A stretch of 33,477 nucleotides of DNA from a virus. This document shows, one piece after another, positions 1-5,406 of this stretch. Position 1 is the first letter of the stretch, and each line of letters begins with the position of its first letter. The position numbers and the translations under genes were made by a program. The DNA lies in IMG/VR virus record IMGVR_UViG_3300045999_001619, positions 1 through 33,477 of that record; one strand, written 5' to 3'. The notes beneath the pieces are model-generated. The model was not told the origin of the DNA and made no database searches. It saw nothing but the letters and a program-made list of their open reading frames with translations.

Positions 1-582
1 AGCCCCGTCATTGTAACCTGCTATTACAGTTCTTATATTCATACCTTGTAGCCTTTTAAACGGCTGCCTAAGTATTTCTAAATCTCGTTCGTGCGTTCCG
101 CTACCTGACCAAAACAATCTGACCTTGTAATCTTCGGTCTTGTTATCCTGGAATTGTTCTTGTCCGTATGGTAAAGCGTTTGGTAATATGTGAACGTTCT
201 TATTGTATTGGCTTATCTCACTTGCTAACCTTTCGTGAGTGCAGGTGCATAGGTCTGCAACTTCTAAGTAATCGGTAATCTGTTTTCCTATATTATTGTA
301 CTTGTATCGGTAATACAATAGATGCGTTTCGCTAAGTTCCCAGTAATCGTCATTATCAACCACTAACTTGAAGCCATACTTAGTGCGCCAAATGTCCATT
401 TGCTTTGCATCTATTTCGTTAAGCATTCTATTCATTAGCACAATATCCCAACCCTGCTCAAGTAGTTCGTCATTTAATACGTCTGTTATAAGTGCGTACT
501 CCTTTTCCAAGTGTACTATTGGCATCATTATTCGGTGCAGTCCTACGCCTGAGTTGGCAGAAGTTATACAAAGTATTCGCAT
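1..582 (-). CDS. Glycosyltransferase, GT4/GT1-like, N-terminal part (gene crosses the contig ends)
   Basis: This is the 5' part of a glycosyltransferase gene starting at the ATG at 580-582 and running off the left edge. Because bases 3-128 equal 33352-33477, the reading continues at 33351 down to 32936, giving an uninterrupted 331-residue protein. The N-terminal part has a Rossmann-type beginning (MRILCITSANSGVGLHR) and segments VVDNDDYW, CTCTHERLA and ILPNALP, typical of GT-B fold phage glycosyltransferases of the glycogen-synthase type. It likely transfers a nucleotide-activated sugar, to surface glycan or virion protein; the acceptor cannot be told. The start overlaps the end of the upstream GT2 gene by 19 bases, so the two are probably cotranslated. 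The family assignment is recognition of motifs, not a search. Confidence 0.75.
   Translation of the reverse strand, partial: MRILCITSANSGVGLHRIMMPIVHLEKEYALITDVLNDELLEQGWDIVLMNRMLNEIDAKQMDIWRTKYGFKLVVDNDDYWELSETHLLYYRYKYNNIGKQITDYLEVADLCTCTHERLASEISQYNKNVHILPNALPYGQEQFQDNKTEDYKVRLFWSGSGTHERDLEILRQPFKRLQGMNIRTVIAGYNDGA
3..128. repeat. Terminal direct repeat, left copy (assembly overlap)
   Basis: Bases 3-128 are identical to 33352-33477 (126 bases). Bases 1-2 (ag) differ from 33350-33351 (ct), so the match does not extend to the very edge. It lies inside the glycosyltransferase gene. An overlap of this size inside a gene is what a short-read assembler leaves on a circular or circularly permuted molecule; it does not look like a biological terminal repeat, which would normally lie outside coding sequence. 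Confidence 0.9.
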
Positions 583-1247
583 CTTATATTCTTTTGGTTG
601 TGATATATGTCTTGATATTTATCCCATACGCTTTGCGCCCGTGCTAAGCTTTCGTCTTTCATTCGTCTATATTCCGTGCCGTTACCTACATCGTGTCCTA
701 TATGTTCTGAGCGCATATCTGGCAGATAGTAATTAGTAAATCCTGTAATAGTTGCTCGTTCTCCATAATCTCTGTCTTGCATTCCGTATGGGTCATAGGC
801 TTCATTATAACCGCCAACTGTGTCTATAAGTTCACGAGTAATAAAGTTATCTCCAAAAGGTGTATGCGTTTTATGTACCCCGTCTACTATTGGTGGCAAA
901 TCTTCTACGCAATGTATTCCTATTATGCCTGTCTTTTCTATTCTTTGTGCGAACAAAACAAACTTTGCCAACCAATTCTCAGGAAGTAAAATGTCATTGG
1001 CTAATAAACAAACCGCATCATAGTTAGTAGTAAGCCTAAGTCCTGCGTTTACCCCTGCTGCTATGCCACGCTTTTCTTTTGACAAGTCATAACCTGCAAA
1101 AGGGTAGTTAAACGTTTCGTGCGTGTCGCTGCCATTGTCTATTAAAAAGCAATCGGCATTGTAACCGCTATTAAAAAAGTTTTGGTTAATTACACGCTGA
1201 GTTAAATCGTGTCTATTTTGTGCAAGTAATAAAATAGCTACTTTCAT
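564..1247 (-). CDS. Glycosyltransferase family 2 (GT-A fold)
   Basis: A 227-residue glycosyltransferase of the GT2 type. The start MKVAILLLAQNRHDLTQR matches the N-terminal nucleotide-binding strand, DNGSD (about residues 37-41) is the usual second motif, EKRGIAAGVNAGL is the N-x-G-x-x-x-G-like segment, and LLANDILLPENWL stands where the metal-binding DxD normally occurs. In this protein that site reads N-D, a common variant in phage members. It presumably adds a sugar to a surface polysaccharide or virion glycan. It starts one base into the stop of the acyltransferase gene at 1247 and overlaps the next glycosyltransferase (start 582) by 19 bases, forming a three-gene sugar cluster. The acceptor is unknown. 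Confidence 0.8.
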   Translation of the reverse strand: MKVAILLLAQNRHDLTQRVINQNFFNSGYNADCFLIDNGSDTHETFNYPFAGYDLSKEKRGIAAGVNAGLRLTTNYDAVCLLANDILLPENWLAKFVLFAQRIEKTGIIGIHCVEDLPPIVDGVHKTHTPFGDNFITRELIDTVGGYNEAYDPYGMQDRDYGERATITGFTNYYLPDMRSEHIGHDVGNGTEYRRMKDESLARAQSVWDKYQDIYHNQKNIRCEYFV

Positions 1248-1726
1248 TATCTTATGTTTGAGCCTATTTCCCTTGCAGGTACTCCAGCATATTTAGTATT
1301 TGGTTTTGCATCTCCTTTTAAAAAAGCACTTGCTCCAATCATACAATTTTCTCCTACGTTTGCAAATTGATGCAGAACTGCATTAAGTCCTATATTAGCA
1401 CCTTTGTCAACAATAGAATGCCCACCTATTTTTGCTCCGCAACTTATTGTTACATTATCTAAGATTGTGCAATCGTGTCCAATGTGTGCGTGTTTCATTA
1501 TGAAACAATTATTGCCTATAAAGGTATCAATCTCAGTTCCTGCGTCTATTGTTACAAGTCCTGTAATAACATTGTTATCTCCTATATATACTTTGCCTTT
1601 TTCTTTTTGCCAGAACTTCTTATGTTCTGCTTTGTCGCCAATAATACAATAAGCACCAATGTAATTGCCGTCTCCGATAATTACGTTATCGCCAATAATA
1701 GCAGTAGGGTGAATAAAGTTAGCCAT
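1247..1726 (-). CDS. Left-handed beta-helix (hexapeptide) acyltransferase, LpxA/NeuD-like
   Basis: A 159-residue protein built mainly of hexapeptide repeats ([LIV]-G-x4 pattern): HPTAIIGDNVIIGDGNYIG at the start, then YIGDNNVI, FIGNNCFI, HIGHDC, KIGGHS, NIGLNA. This is the left-handed beta-helix of LpxA, NeuD and WbbJ type acyltransferases. HAHIGHDC gives the active-site histidine region. The C-terminal end (KYAGVPAREIG) is the usual GNPAK/R-type end of sugar O-acetyltransferases. It probably acetylates or acylates a sugar in lipopolysaccharide or capsule, possibly to change the host surface or decorate the virion. It sits directly before two glycosyltransferase genes with one-base spacing. 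LpxA normally has about 260 residues, so this is a short relative and not a true LpxA. Confidence 0.8.
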   Translation of the reverse strand: MANFIHPTAIIGDNVIIGDGNYIGAYCIIGDKAEHKKFWQKEKGKVYIGDNNVITGLVTIDAGTEIDTFIGNNCFIMKHAHIGHDCTILDNVTISCGAKIGGHSIVDKGANIGLNAVLHQFANVGENCMIGASAFLKGDAKPNTKYAGVPAREIGSNIR

Positions 1727-1961
1727 TCTTTTTATTTTTAGGTTTAGGTTGTTCTTCGTACCAAGTATACAAGCGTTTAATCATATCAAATATACAATTA
1801 CCGCACCATACTGTTAAGATAAAATCTGCACTCATATACTTTCGATAAATATGCTCGTACATTTTTAAGATGTCTAAATCGATATTACGCACATATCCAT
1901 TTTGGACTGTATGCCAATTACCGACATTATCATCTAAAAATTTTCTGTGTTCTATTTCCAT
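1719..1961 (-). CDS. Conserved small phage protein with WCxxC motif (80 aa)
   Basis: I chose the ATG at 1959-1961 (MEIEHRKFLDDNV) over a longer frame that opens inside the upstream membrane-protein gene, because the longer N-terminus is low-complexity and overlaps that gene fully. The product has 80 residues, a conserved-looking centre ADFILTVWCGNCIFDMIKRL with a WCxxC pair, and a charged end (PKPKNKKNG). The Cys pair could bind metal or form a disulphide, but I do not recognise a characterised family. It overlaps the upstream gene by 10 bases and the acyltransferase gene by 8 bases, consistent with one operon. Confidence 0.6.
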   Translation of the reverse strand: MEIEHRKFLDDNVGNWHTVQNGYVRNIDLDILKMYEHIYRKYMSADFILTVWCGNCIFDMIKRLYTWYEEQPKPKNKKNG

Positions 1962-2185
1962 AAGTTCCACATTAGTTTTGAAAGTAAAGGTGCTAACACT
2001 CCTGGTATAAATACAAACGCAATAATGTCTGTAAATAATGCAGGTAATAAATATAAAGCTAATCCTGTCCAAGCTGCTAAACAACTCGTGCAACTAAAAG
2101 GCTTGTAATCTAATTTCCACTTCCTATGAAATTGATGTATCTCTACAAAGAATATTGCAAAGCATATTGCTGCTATAATTATCAT
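1952..2185 (-). CDS. Small membrane protein with two to three hydrophobic segments (77 aa)
   Basis: A 77-residue protein. It has an N-terminal hydrophobic helix (MIIIAAICFAIFFVEI), a short charged stretch (HRKWKLDYKPF), a CTSC pair at about residues 32-35, and a hydrophobic second half (ALYLLPALFTDIIAFVFIPGVLAPLL). It is therefore likely an inner membrane protein. The start overlaps the stop of the sigma-like gene as ATGA, so translation is probably coupled. The C-x-x-C in the loop before the second helix resembles small phage membrane proteins of unknown function. I cannot assign a role; a superinfection or lysis-related function would be a guess. Confidence 0.65.
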   Translation of the reverse strand: MIIIAAICFAIFFVEIHQFHRKWKLDYKPFSCTSCLAAWTGLALYLLPALFTDIIAFVFIPGVLAPLLSKLMWNLWK

Positions 2186-2658
2186 TTGCGTAATTGTTTT
2201 TTAAGTTCTCGTTTAGTTAATTTAAGTTCTCTATGTATTGACATATATGGAATTCCTGTAACCCTGCTTAGTTCTTTAGCGTTACAGTTATGCTTAATAG
2301 CATACACTCTTAATAGTTCAGCTTTGTACCAGTGCATCTTTGATAGTTCGTCTTCTACTTTGTTAAGTAAATCTTCGTCCCTATCGTGTACTATTAATTC
2401 TACTTCTAAAGGTTTGCGGTATGTTCTATAAAATTGGCTCGTGTTACTCTGCATCATATTAATCATAGTCCTAACTAAGTAGAACTTTAACACGTTACGA
2501 GTTCGCATATCAATTAAACGCTCCTCTTCCATTTCGCATAGCACCTTAAATAATTCGCTTCTTAAATCTTCTCGTAAATCTTCAGGCTGCATTTTGTCTA
2601 TTGCTTCCTTTAGTTCTCGGCTTTCCCAAAGTTCTAATATGATACTATTCTTGTTCAT
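2182..2658 (-). CDS. Sigma-factor-like protein with region 4-type HTH
   Basis: A 158-residue protein with two parts. The first (about 1-95) contains EDLRSELFKVLCEMEEERL followed by RNVLKFYLVRTMINMMQS, which resembles the layout of sigma region 2 (acidic helix, then a helix with many aromatic and basic residues). The second part (about 112-158) reads ELLRVYAIKHNCNAKELSRVTGIPYMSIHRELKLTKRELKKQL, a clear helix-turn-helix like sigma region 4. Similar sigma-like proteins occur in other Bacteroidetes phages. It may redirect host RNA polymerase to later phage promoters, but this is inferred. It lies at the end of the replication block, overlapping the nuclease gene by 14 bases and coupled by ATGA to the membrane protein that follows. 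Confidence 0.65.
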   Translation of the reverse strand: MNKNSIILELWESRELKEAIDKMQPEDLREDLRSELFKVLCEMEEERLIDMRTRNVLKFYLVRTMINMMQSNTSQFYRTYRKPLEVELIVHDRDEDLLNKVEDELSKMHWYKAELLRVYAIKHNCNAKELSRVTGIPYMSIHRELKLTKRELKKQLRK

Positions 2659-2950
2659 ACTCCTTTAAGGTTAGTTTACCATTATCTTCAGTTGCTATGT
2701 AACAAAAACAATTTGCCGTTTTTGCTAAGTTTAAAAATGCTATTTGATAGCTGCTAAGTTTATCGCCTATTGCTTTGGTCTCGCAATATACCGCTACTCC
2801 GCTTTGAGTATGAAAACCTACTACATCTGGAACTCCTTTAAGTCCTATAAATGTGCGACCTCTTACCGCAAGATTATTATTGCGCCATACAAAACACCCG
2901 TTTTTATTTAGGGTCTTGATTGCTTCTTTGGTTAATTCGTTTGCGGTCAT
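2645..2950 (-). CDS. VRR-NUC domain nuclease
   Basis: A 101-residue single-domain VRR-NUC nuclease (PD-(D/E)xK superfamily). The active site is readable: GVPDVVGF gives D42, CETKA gives E57 and K59, and SSYQIAFL gives the conserved Q69. VRR-NUC proteins act on branched DNA, and the free-standing phage forms are thought to serve as Holliday-junction resolvases or replication nucleases. It follows the replication proteins in the same direction, which fits resolution of recombination or replication intermediates before packaging. A good promoter sits directly upstream at 2955-2988. Length and motif order are normal for phage members. Confidence 0.85.
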   Translation of the reverse strand: MTANELTKEAIKTLNKNGCFVWRNNNLAVRGRTFIGLKGVPDVVGFHTQSGVAVYCETKAIGDKLSSYQIAFLNLAKTANCFCYIATEDNGKLTLKEYEQE

Positions 2951-2954
2951 ATTA

Positions 2955-2988
2955 CAAAACTATATTAAGAAAATGAAACTTTACCAAA
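2955..2988 (-). promoter_or_regulatory. Bacteroidetes-type promoter before the VRR-NUC gene
   Basis: On the minus strand TTTG (2985-2988) is followed after exactly 22 bases by TAGTTTTG (2955-2962), matching the Bacteroidetes -33/-7 consensus (TTG and TAnnTTTG). The start codon at 2950 is only a few bases downstream, so the transcript would be nearly leaderless. It overlaps the 3' end of the upstream gene. Confidence 0.5.
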
Positions 2989-3723
2989 TTTTATTTGTTC
3001 CTCAAAAAATAAAGCTACTGCAACTGCTCGTGCCTGGTTCTTTAGCCATTGCTCAGTCCATTCGTCTCGGTATTGCTTTGCACTTATGATGTCCATTTTA
3101 TTAGCTTTGTAGGTAATAATCTCCATAAGTTTCTTTTTAGCAACTGCGCCATCTTCTTTTGTCCATATCTTAATTCCTGAACTATTAAGCTTTGTAAATA
3201 CGGATAATGGGTTAAACAACCTGTCAAAAGTTCTATTTTCCAGAACTTTATATTCTTGGTAACTGTAATCAATTATCTCTAAATCTGTTAAGTGAGGTAT
3301 TGCTTCTACTCGTTCTTGTGGCATCATTTTTCTTACTTCGTTTGCTTTTTTCTTGTATCTGTCCATAACCTGACTAAAGTATGCAGGACTAAAGTTCTGG
3401 TAGTGGTCTATAAAGTCATTCGCTACCATTTGCTTAAACGCTACTTTAACTTCGTTTATTGTAAACCCACCATACTCGGTTCTTATCCAATCTTCTAAAA
3501 CGGCTAACTTAACTTCGCCAGGAGTATTAATTCCTACAAGCTGCATCAAGTAAACAAGGTTTTGCTTAAATATTATAGAGTTTAGGTTCCTCATTCTTTC
3601 CCCTACAAATGCGGTCATAATCTCCTTCTCCATAGGAAGTAGAGTAGATAAAGTTGTAGTTTCTAAGTTCTTCGAGTTCGTGCTTATTAAGTTTTCTGTG
3701 ATTGTTTGTAGTTCCTTTTGCAT
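2965..3723 (-). CDS. Conserved replication-module protein (252 aa), possible helicase-loader-like
   Basis: A 252-residue, mainly helical protein lying between the replication initiator and the VRR-NUC gene. Visible segments are FVGERMRNLNSI, INEVKVAFKQMVANDF and FSPAYFSQVMDRYKKKANE. I recall this layout from Bacteroidetes phage replication regions, where such proteins are uncharacterised; a helicase-loader or primosome role is only a guess from position. The ATG at 3723 makes the gene overlap the initiator gene by 158 bases, which is long. Internal ATG codons at 3633, 3618 and 3594 are alternatives, and the one at 3594 would cut the overlap to 29 bases. No Walker motif is present. Confidence 0.7.
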   Translation of the reverse strand: MQKELQTITENLISTNSKNLETTTLSTLLPMEKEIMTAFVGERMRNLNSIIFKQNLVYLMQLVGINTPGEVKLAVLEDWIRTEYGGFTINEVKVAFKQMVANDFIDHYQNFSPAYFSQVMDRYKKKANEVRKMMPQERVEAIPHLTDLEIIDYSYQEYKVLENRTFDRLFNPLSVFTKLNSSGIKIWTKEDGAVAKKKLMEIITYKANKMDIISAKQYRDEWTEQWLKNQARAVAVALFFEEQIKFGKVSFS

Positions 3724-4300
3724 ATTGTTTAGAGTTTATTAACCAAGTATTTGCTGCGTGTGTCCAACTTTTCATAGGGTTTTTACCTACTTTCCACCCG
3801 TTGCTTGTATAGTAATTTACAAACTTTTCAGCTTCTATCTTAGCTAAATCTAAACTAATTTTATTAGCCATATATTCGTAAGCTTGTTCAAAACTACATT
3901 TACTTTTATTAGTATTAATATCTTTATTTATATTTTCATTTACATTTTCCATATGGGAGTCCATATGGTGTTGCATATGCGTTTCATATGGTGGTTCATA
4001 TGAGGGTTTGTCTTTAGGTTTCATATTGTTTCGCCTTGACTCAGTAAAGGTTTTACGCTTTTCTTTTTCAACATCAAGCCTGACATTGTACCATAAACCT
4101 TCGTTATCCTGAATAAACTTGCATTTAACTTGCTCCCACAAGTGACCAACCGTATGTTGTATCATATGAGTGTTCATATGCCCTCGGTTAAATTGAAGCA
4201 TAAGCAAGTCCATATATGCTCCTTTTTCCTCAAATGTCATTCCCATTGTGCCACTAACATAGTCGCCTGGGTAAAATAAAAATGCTGGGTCTTTTGCCAT
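3566..4300 (-). CDS. Replication initiator-like protein (DUF1376-type N-terminus) carrying the origin iterons
   Basis: A 244-residue protein. The N-terminus (FYPGDYVSGTMGMTFEEKGAYMDLLM) matches the DUF1376-like winged-helix start of phage replication proteins. The middle (about 95-130) is a low-complexity linker rich in H, M and N. The C-terminal domain (AEKFVNYYTSNGWKVGK, then MKSWTHAANTWL) is the helical end found in many phage O-like or DnaD-like replication proteins. The gene contains two clusters of CATATG repeats next to an A/T-rich stretch, as in lambda O, where the origin lies inside the initiator gene. It therefore probably binds its own coding sequence and recruits the host replisome. 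Its start follows a hairpin-rich leader. Function is inferred from domain type and origin-like sequence. Confidence 0.8.
   Translation of the reverse strand: MAKDPAFLFYPGDYVSGTMGMTFEEKGAYMDLLMLQFNRGHMNTHMIQHTVGHLWEQVKCKFIQDNEGLWYNVRLDVEKEKRKTFTESRRNNMKPKDKPSYEPPYETHMQHHMDSHMENVNENINKDINTNKSKCSFEQAYEYMANKISLDLAKIEAEKFVNYYTSNGWKVGKNPMKSWTHAANTWLINSKQYAKGTTNNHRKLNKHELEELRNYNFIYSTSYGEGDYDRICRGKNEEPKLYNI
3895..3949. other. A/T-rich stretch beside the iterons (putative DNA unwinding element)
   Basis: Between 3901 and 3949 only about six of 49 bases are G or C, clearly lower than the surrounding gene. It directly adjoins the five-unit iteron cluster, the same arrangement as the iterons and easily melted region of lambdoid origins. 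It encodes an N/I/K-rich linker of the initiator. Confidence 0.55.
3950..4002. repeat. Five CATATG iterons (putative replication origin)
   Basis: CATATG occurs at 3950, 3962, 3974, 3985 and 3997, spaced 12, 12, 11 and 12 bases. On the minus strand the unit is roughly CATATGNAACAC. Two units are read as S/P-Y-E and three as H-M because the 11-base step changes the reading frame, so the repeat is conserved as DNA and not as protein. The spacing places the sites on nearly the same face of the helix. Confidence 0.75.
4151..4180. repeat. Second iteron cluster: two CATATG plus one degenerate copy
   Basis: CATATG at 4163 and 4175 (12 bases apart) and the degenerate CGTATG at 4151 (again 12 bases) repeat the pattern of the main cluster about 160 bases away, still inside the initiator gene. 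Confidence 0.6.
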
Positions 4301-4338
4301 AAAAAAATAAACCCCGATAGGTACGAACTATCAGGGTT
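4301..4338 (-). terminator. Hairpin followed by T-run directly before the initiator start
   Basis: The minus-strand RNA folds as AACCCUGAUAG / CUAUCGGGGUU (4338-4328 with 4320-4310), an 11-bp stem with one G-U pair and a 7-base loop. It is followed by a T-rich run ending at the ATG at 4300. On the plus strand the G-U pair would be an A-C mismatch, which supports the minus orientation. It may terminate transcripts from the DnaA-like gene or act as an attenuator for the initiator gene. The loop (UUCGUAC) complements the loop of the next hairpin. Confidence 0.65.
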
Positions 4339-4355
4339 ATTATTATTTAACCACT

Positions 4356-4391
4356 AAACACATTATCGGTTCGTACTTCGTTAATGTGTTT
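4356..4391 (-). other. Second leader hairpin, loop complementary to the terminator loop
   Basis: AAACACATTA (4356-4365) and TAATGTGTTT (4382-4391) form a perfect 10-bp stem around a 16-base loop. On the minus strand the loop contains GUACGAA, the exact complement of the 7-base loop of the adjacent terminator hairpin. Both lie in the leader between the DnaA-like gene and the initiator. Confidence 0.55.
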
Positions 4392-4401
4392 TATTATACT
4401 G

Positions 4402-4409
4402 CAAATATA
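4402..4409 (-). promoter_or_regulatory. Candidate -7 element for the initiator transcript
   Basis: TATATTTG on the minus strand matches TAnnTTTG perfectly, just downstream of the DnaA-like gene's stop. No good -33 TTTG lies at the usual 19-22 base distance, so this is a partial promoter match. If used, both leader hairpins fall within the 5' untranslated region of the initiator mRNA. Confidence 0.35.
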
Positions 4410-4411
4410 CA

Positions 4412-4840
4412 CTAAATTTCTTTAAGTTCTAATTTTAAACAAAGTTTTTTTAGCTTCGTTTTAAACCAGTCCTCAGTTTCTATTAGGTTGTTCGCTTGTT
4501 TTATGTTATGGATAGCAGTCGTATGGTCGCTTGTTCCTGTGTACTGGCTTATCTCCTTAAGGCTTAACTTGGTATACCTTCTGAGTAAGTAAGCAGCAGC
4601 CTTTCGACCGAACGTTGTTTTTAAACTTCTATCCTTAATTAATACATCGCACTCAAACTCCTCGTCTACCAATTTAACAATAGTCCTTGCGCCAATGTCT
4701 AACCCTAAAGGCTCGTTATCTTCTATGCCTAACAACCCTAACTGCTGCATCATTTCGTGAAGTTGCAAATGGGTGTTGCGTTGTGCAAAGTATAACTCCT
4801 TTAACTGTCTAATTGATATATCTCTTTTTCTCGTTAGCAT
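4412..4840 (-). CDS. Free-standing DnaA domain IV (DnaA-box-binding) protein
   Basis: A 142-residue protein whose C-terminal half matches the DNA-binding domain IV of bacterial DnaA. KTTFGRKAAAYLLRRYTKLS corresponds to the basic loop and helix, SLKEISQYTGTSDHTTAIH contains the DnaA signature (normally GxRDHTTVLHA), and it ends with a terminal helix. No ATPase (AAA+) domain is present; the first 60 residues form a different helical segment (RQLKELYFAQRNTHLQLHEM). It is therefore probably an origin-binding or competitor protein and not a full initiator. It lies directly upstream of the iteron-carrying initiator gene, three bases after the small SSB-tail protein gene. It might recruit host replication to the phage origin or block host oriC. 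Confidence 0.85.
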   Translation of the reverse strand: MLTRKRDISIRQLKELYFAQRNTHLQLHEMMQQLGLLGIEDNEPLGLDIGARTIVKLVDEEFECDVLIKDRSLKTTFGRKAAAYLLRRYTKLSLKEISQYTGTSDHTTAIHNIKQANNLIETEDWFKTKLKKLCLKLELKEI

Positions 4841-4842
4841 AA

Positions 4843-5037
4843 TTAAAACGGCAATCCTTCCGTATCTTCTTTTGGTTTGAAATCGTTTACATAAATCTTG
4901 TAATCTGGTTGCTTATCCTCTGTCTTGTAAGCGTTTACCCACATTGAATACTTAACATCATTAATTGTAAAATTAATTACTTCTCCTTTAGCGGTGGTCT
5001 TTTTCCACGCGCCTGTACTCCATTTTTTTTGTTCCAT
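4843..5037 (-). CDS. Small protein with SSB-like C-terminal tail (64 aa)
   Basis: A 64-residue protein with an alternating hydrophobic beta pattern (EVINFTINDVKYSMWVNAY, then PDYKIYVND) and an end EDTEGLPF. The acidic stretch plus terminal L-P-F resembles the C-terminal tip of bacterial SSB (D-D-x-P-F), which recruits many repair and replication proteins. The KQPDYKIYV segment recalls small DUF736-like proteins. A role as mini ssDNA-binding protein or as a competitor for SSB partners fits its place between the ERF annealing protein and the DnaA-like protein, but it is inferred. It is too short for a typical SSB (about 110 residues or more). Confidence 0.7.
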   Translation of the reverse strand: MEQKKWSTGAWKKTTAKGEVINFTINDVKYSMWVNAYKTEDKQPDYKIYVNDFKPKEDTEGLPF

Positions 5038-5039
5038 TT

Positions 5040-5249
5040 TTATTTGTTTTTAATTGAATATTGAGCTACTAATTTACTTTGTTTTTTCGTACCAACATTA
5101 ATTAATTCCGTTCGTACTTTATAGCCTTTGCGTTTTAATTCAAATACTACGGCTGCTAATCTCAGGCTATTGTACTTCGTTAATGCCTGAATTGGTGTCA
5201 AGGTTTTGCCCGAAAGCAAGTGGTTCAAGATTTGTTGTTGTTGTGTCAT
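5040..5249 (-). CDS. Small helix-turn-helix protein (69 aa)
   Basis: A 69-residue protein with a winged-helix look: QQQILNHLLSGKTLTPIQALTKY, SLRLAAVVFELKRKGYKVRTE, then a short strand (SKLVAQYSI). This pattern is common for short phage HTH proteins encoded in replication regions; they are presumed to bind DNA, with unknown targets. The gene overlaps the end of the preceding one by 83 bases in a different frame and ends two bases before the SSB-tail gene. It could be the early regulator, as no other repressor-like protein is seen. Confidence 0.75.
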   Translation of the reverse strand: MTQQQQILNHLLSGKTLTPIQALTKYNSLRLAAVVFELKRKGYKVRTELINVGTKKQSKLVAQYSIKNK

Positions 5250-5406
5250 TGTTATTGATTTGGGTTAAGAATACTGGTTTGTCTAAAATTGTTTGGTACT
5301 TATCTATAAACGCTAAAAGGTCTGCATAAGCTTCTTCGTTATACCAAGCATAATGGTACACTTCAGCTAACAATATTTGCCTTTCAAATGGTAGCAACTC
5401 TTTCAT
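5167..5406 (-). CDS. Hypothetical early protein (79 aa)
   Basis: A 79-residue acidic protein starting MKELLPFERQILLAEVYHYAWYNEE-like, directly at the stop of the ERF gene (TAATG overlap), which supports translation. The second half is N/T-rich and overlaps the HTH gene by 83 bases. I recognise no family. Its place between annealing protein and HTH protein suggests a role in early DNA metabolism or host takeover, but nothing in the sequence shows it. Confidence 0.6.
   Translation of the reverse strand: MKELLPFERQILLAEVYHYAWYNEEAYADLLAFIDKYQTILDKPVFLTQINNNDTTTTNLEPLAFGQNLDTNSGINEVQ

Noticed and set aside
1-128. Terminal repeat as a biological direct terminal repeat
   Set aside because: It lies within a gene whose frame is restored only if the copies are merged, and 126 bases is an assembler-type overlap.
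1719-2093. Longer 124-codon version of the WCxxC protein
   Set aside because: The extra N-terminus lies entirely inside the membrane-protein gene and looks like out-of-frame sequence (H/C/Y/I-rich). The ATG at 1961 gives a sensible 10-base overlap.
3084-3272. Minus-strand 62-codon frame inside the 252-residue replication protein gene
   Set aside because: Different frame within a longer, better supported gene; the product has no recognisable features.
3950-4002. CATATG repeats as a CRISPR array
   Set aside because: Units are only 12 bases, with no spacers, and lie inside a coding gene; iterons explain them better.
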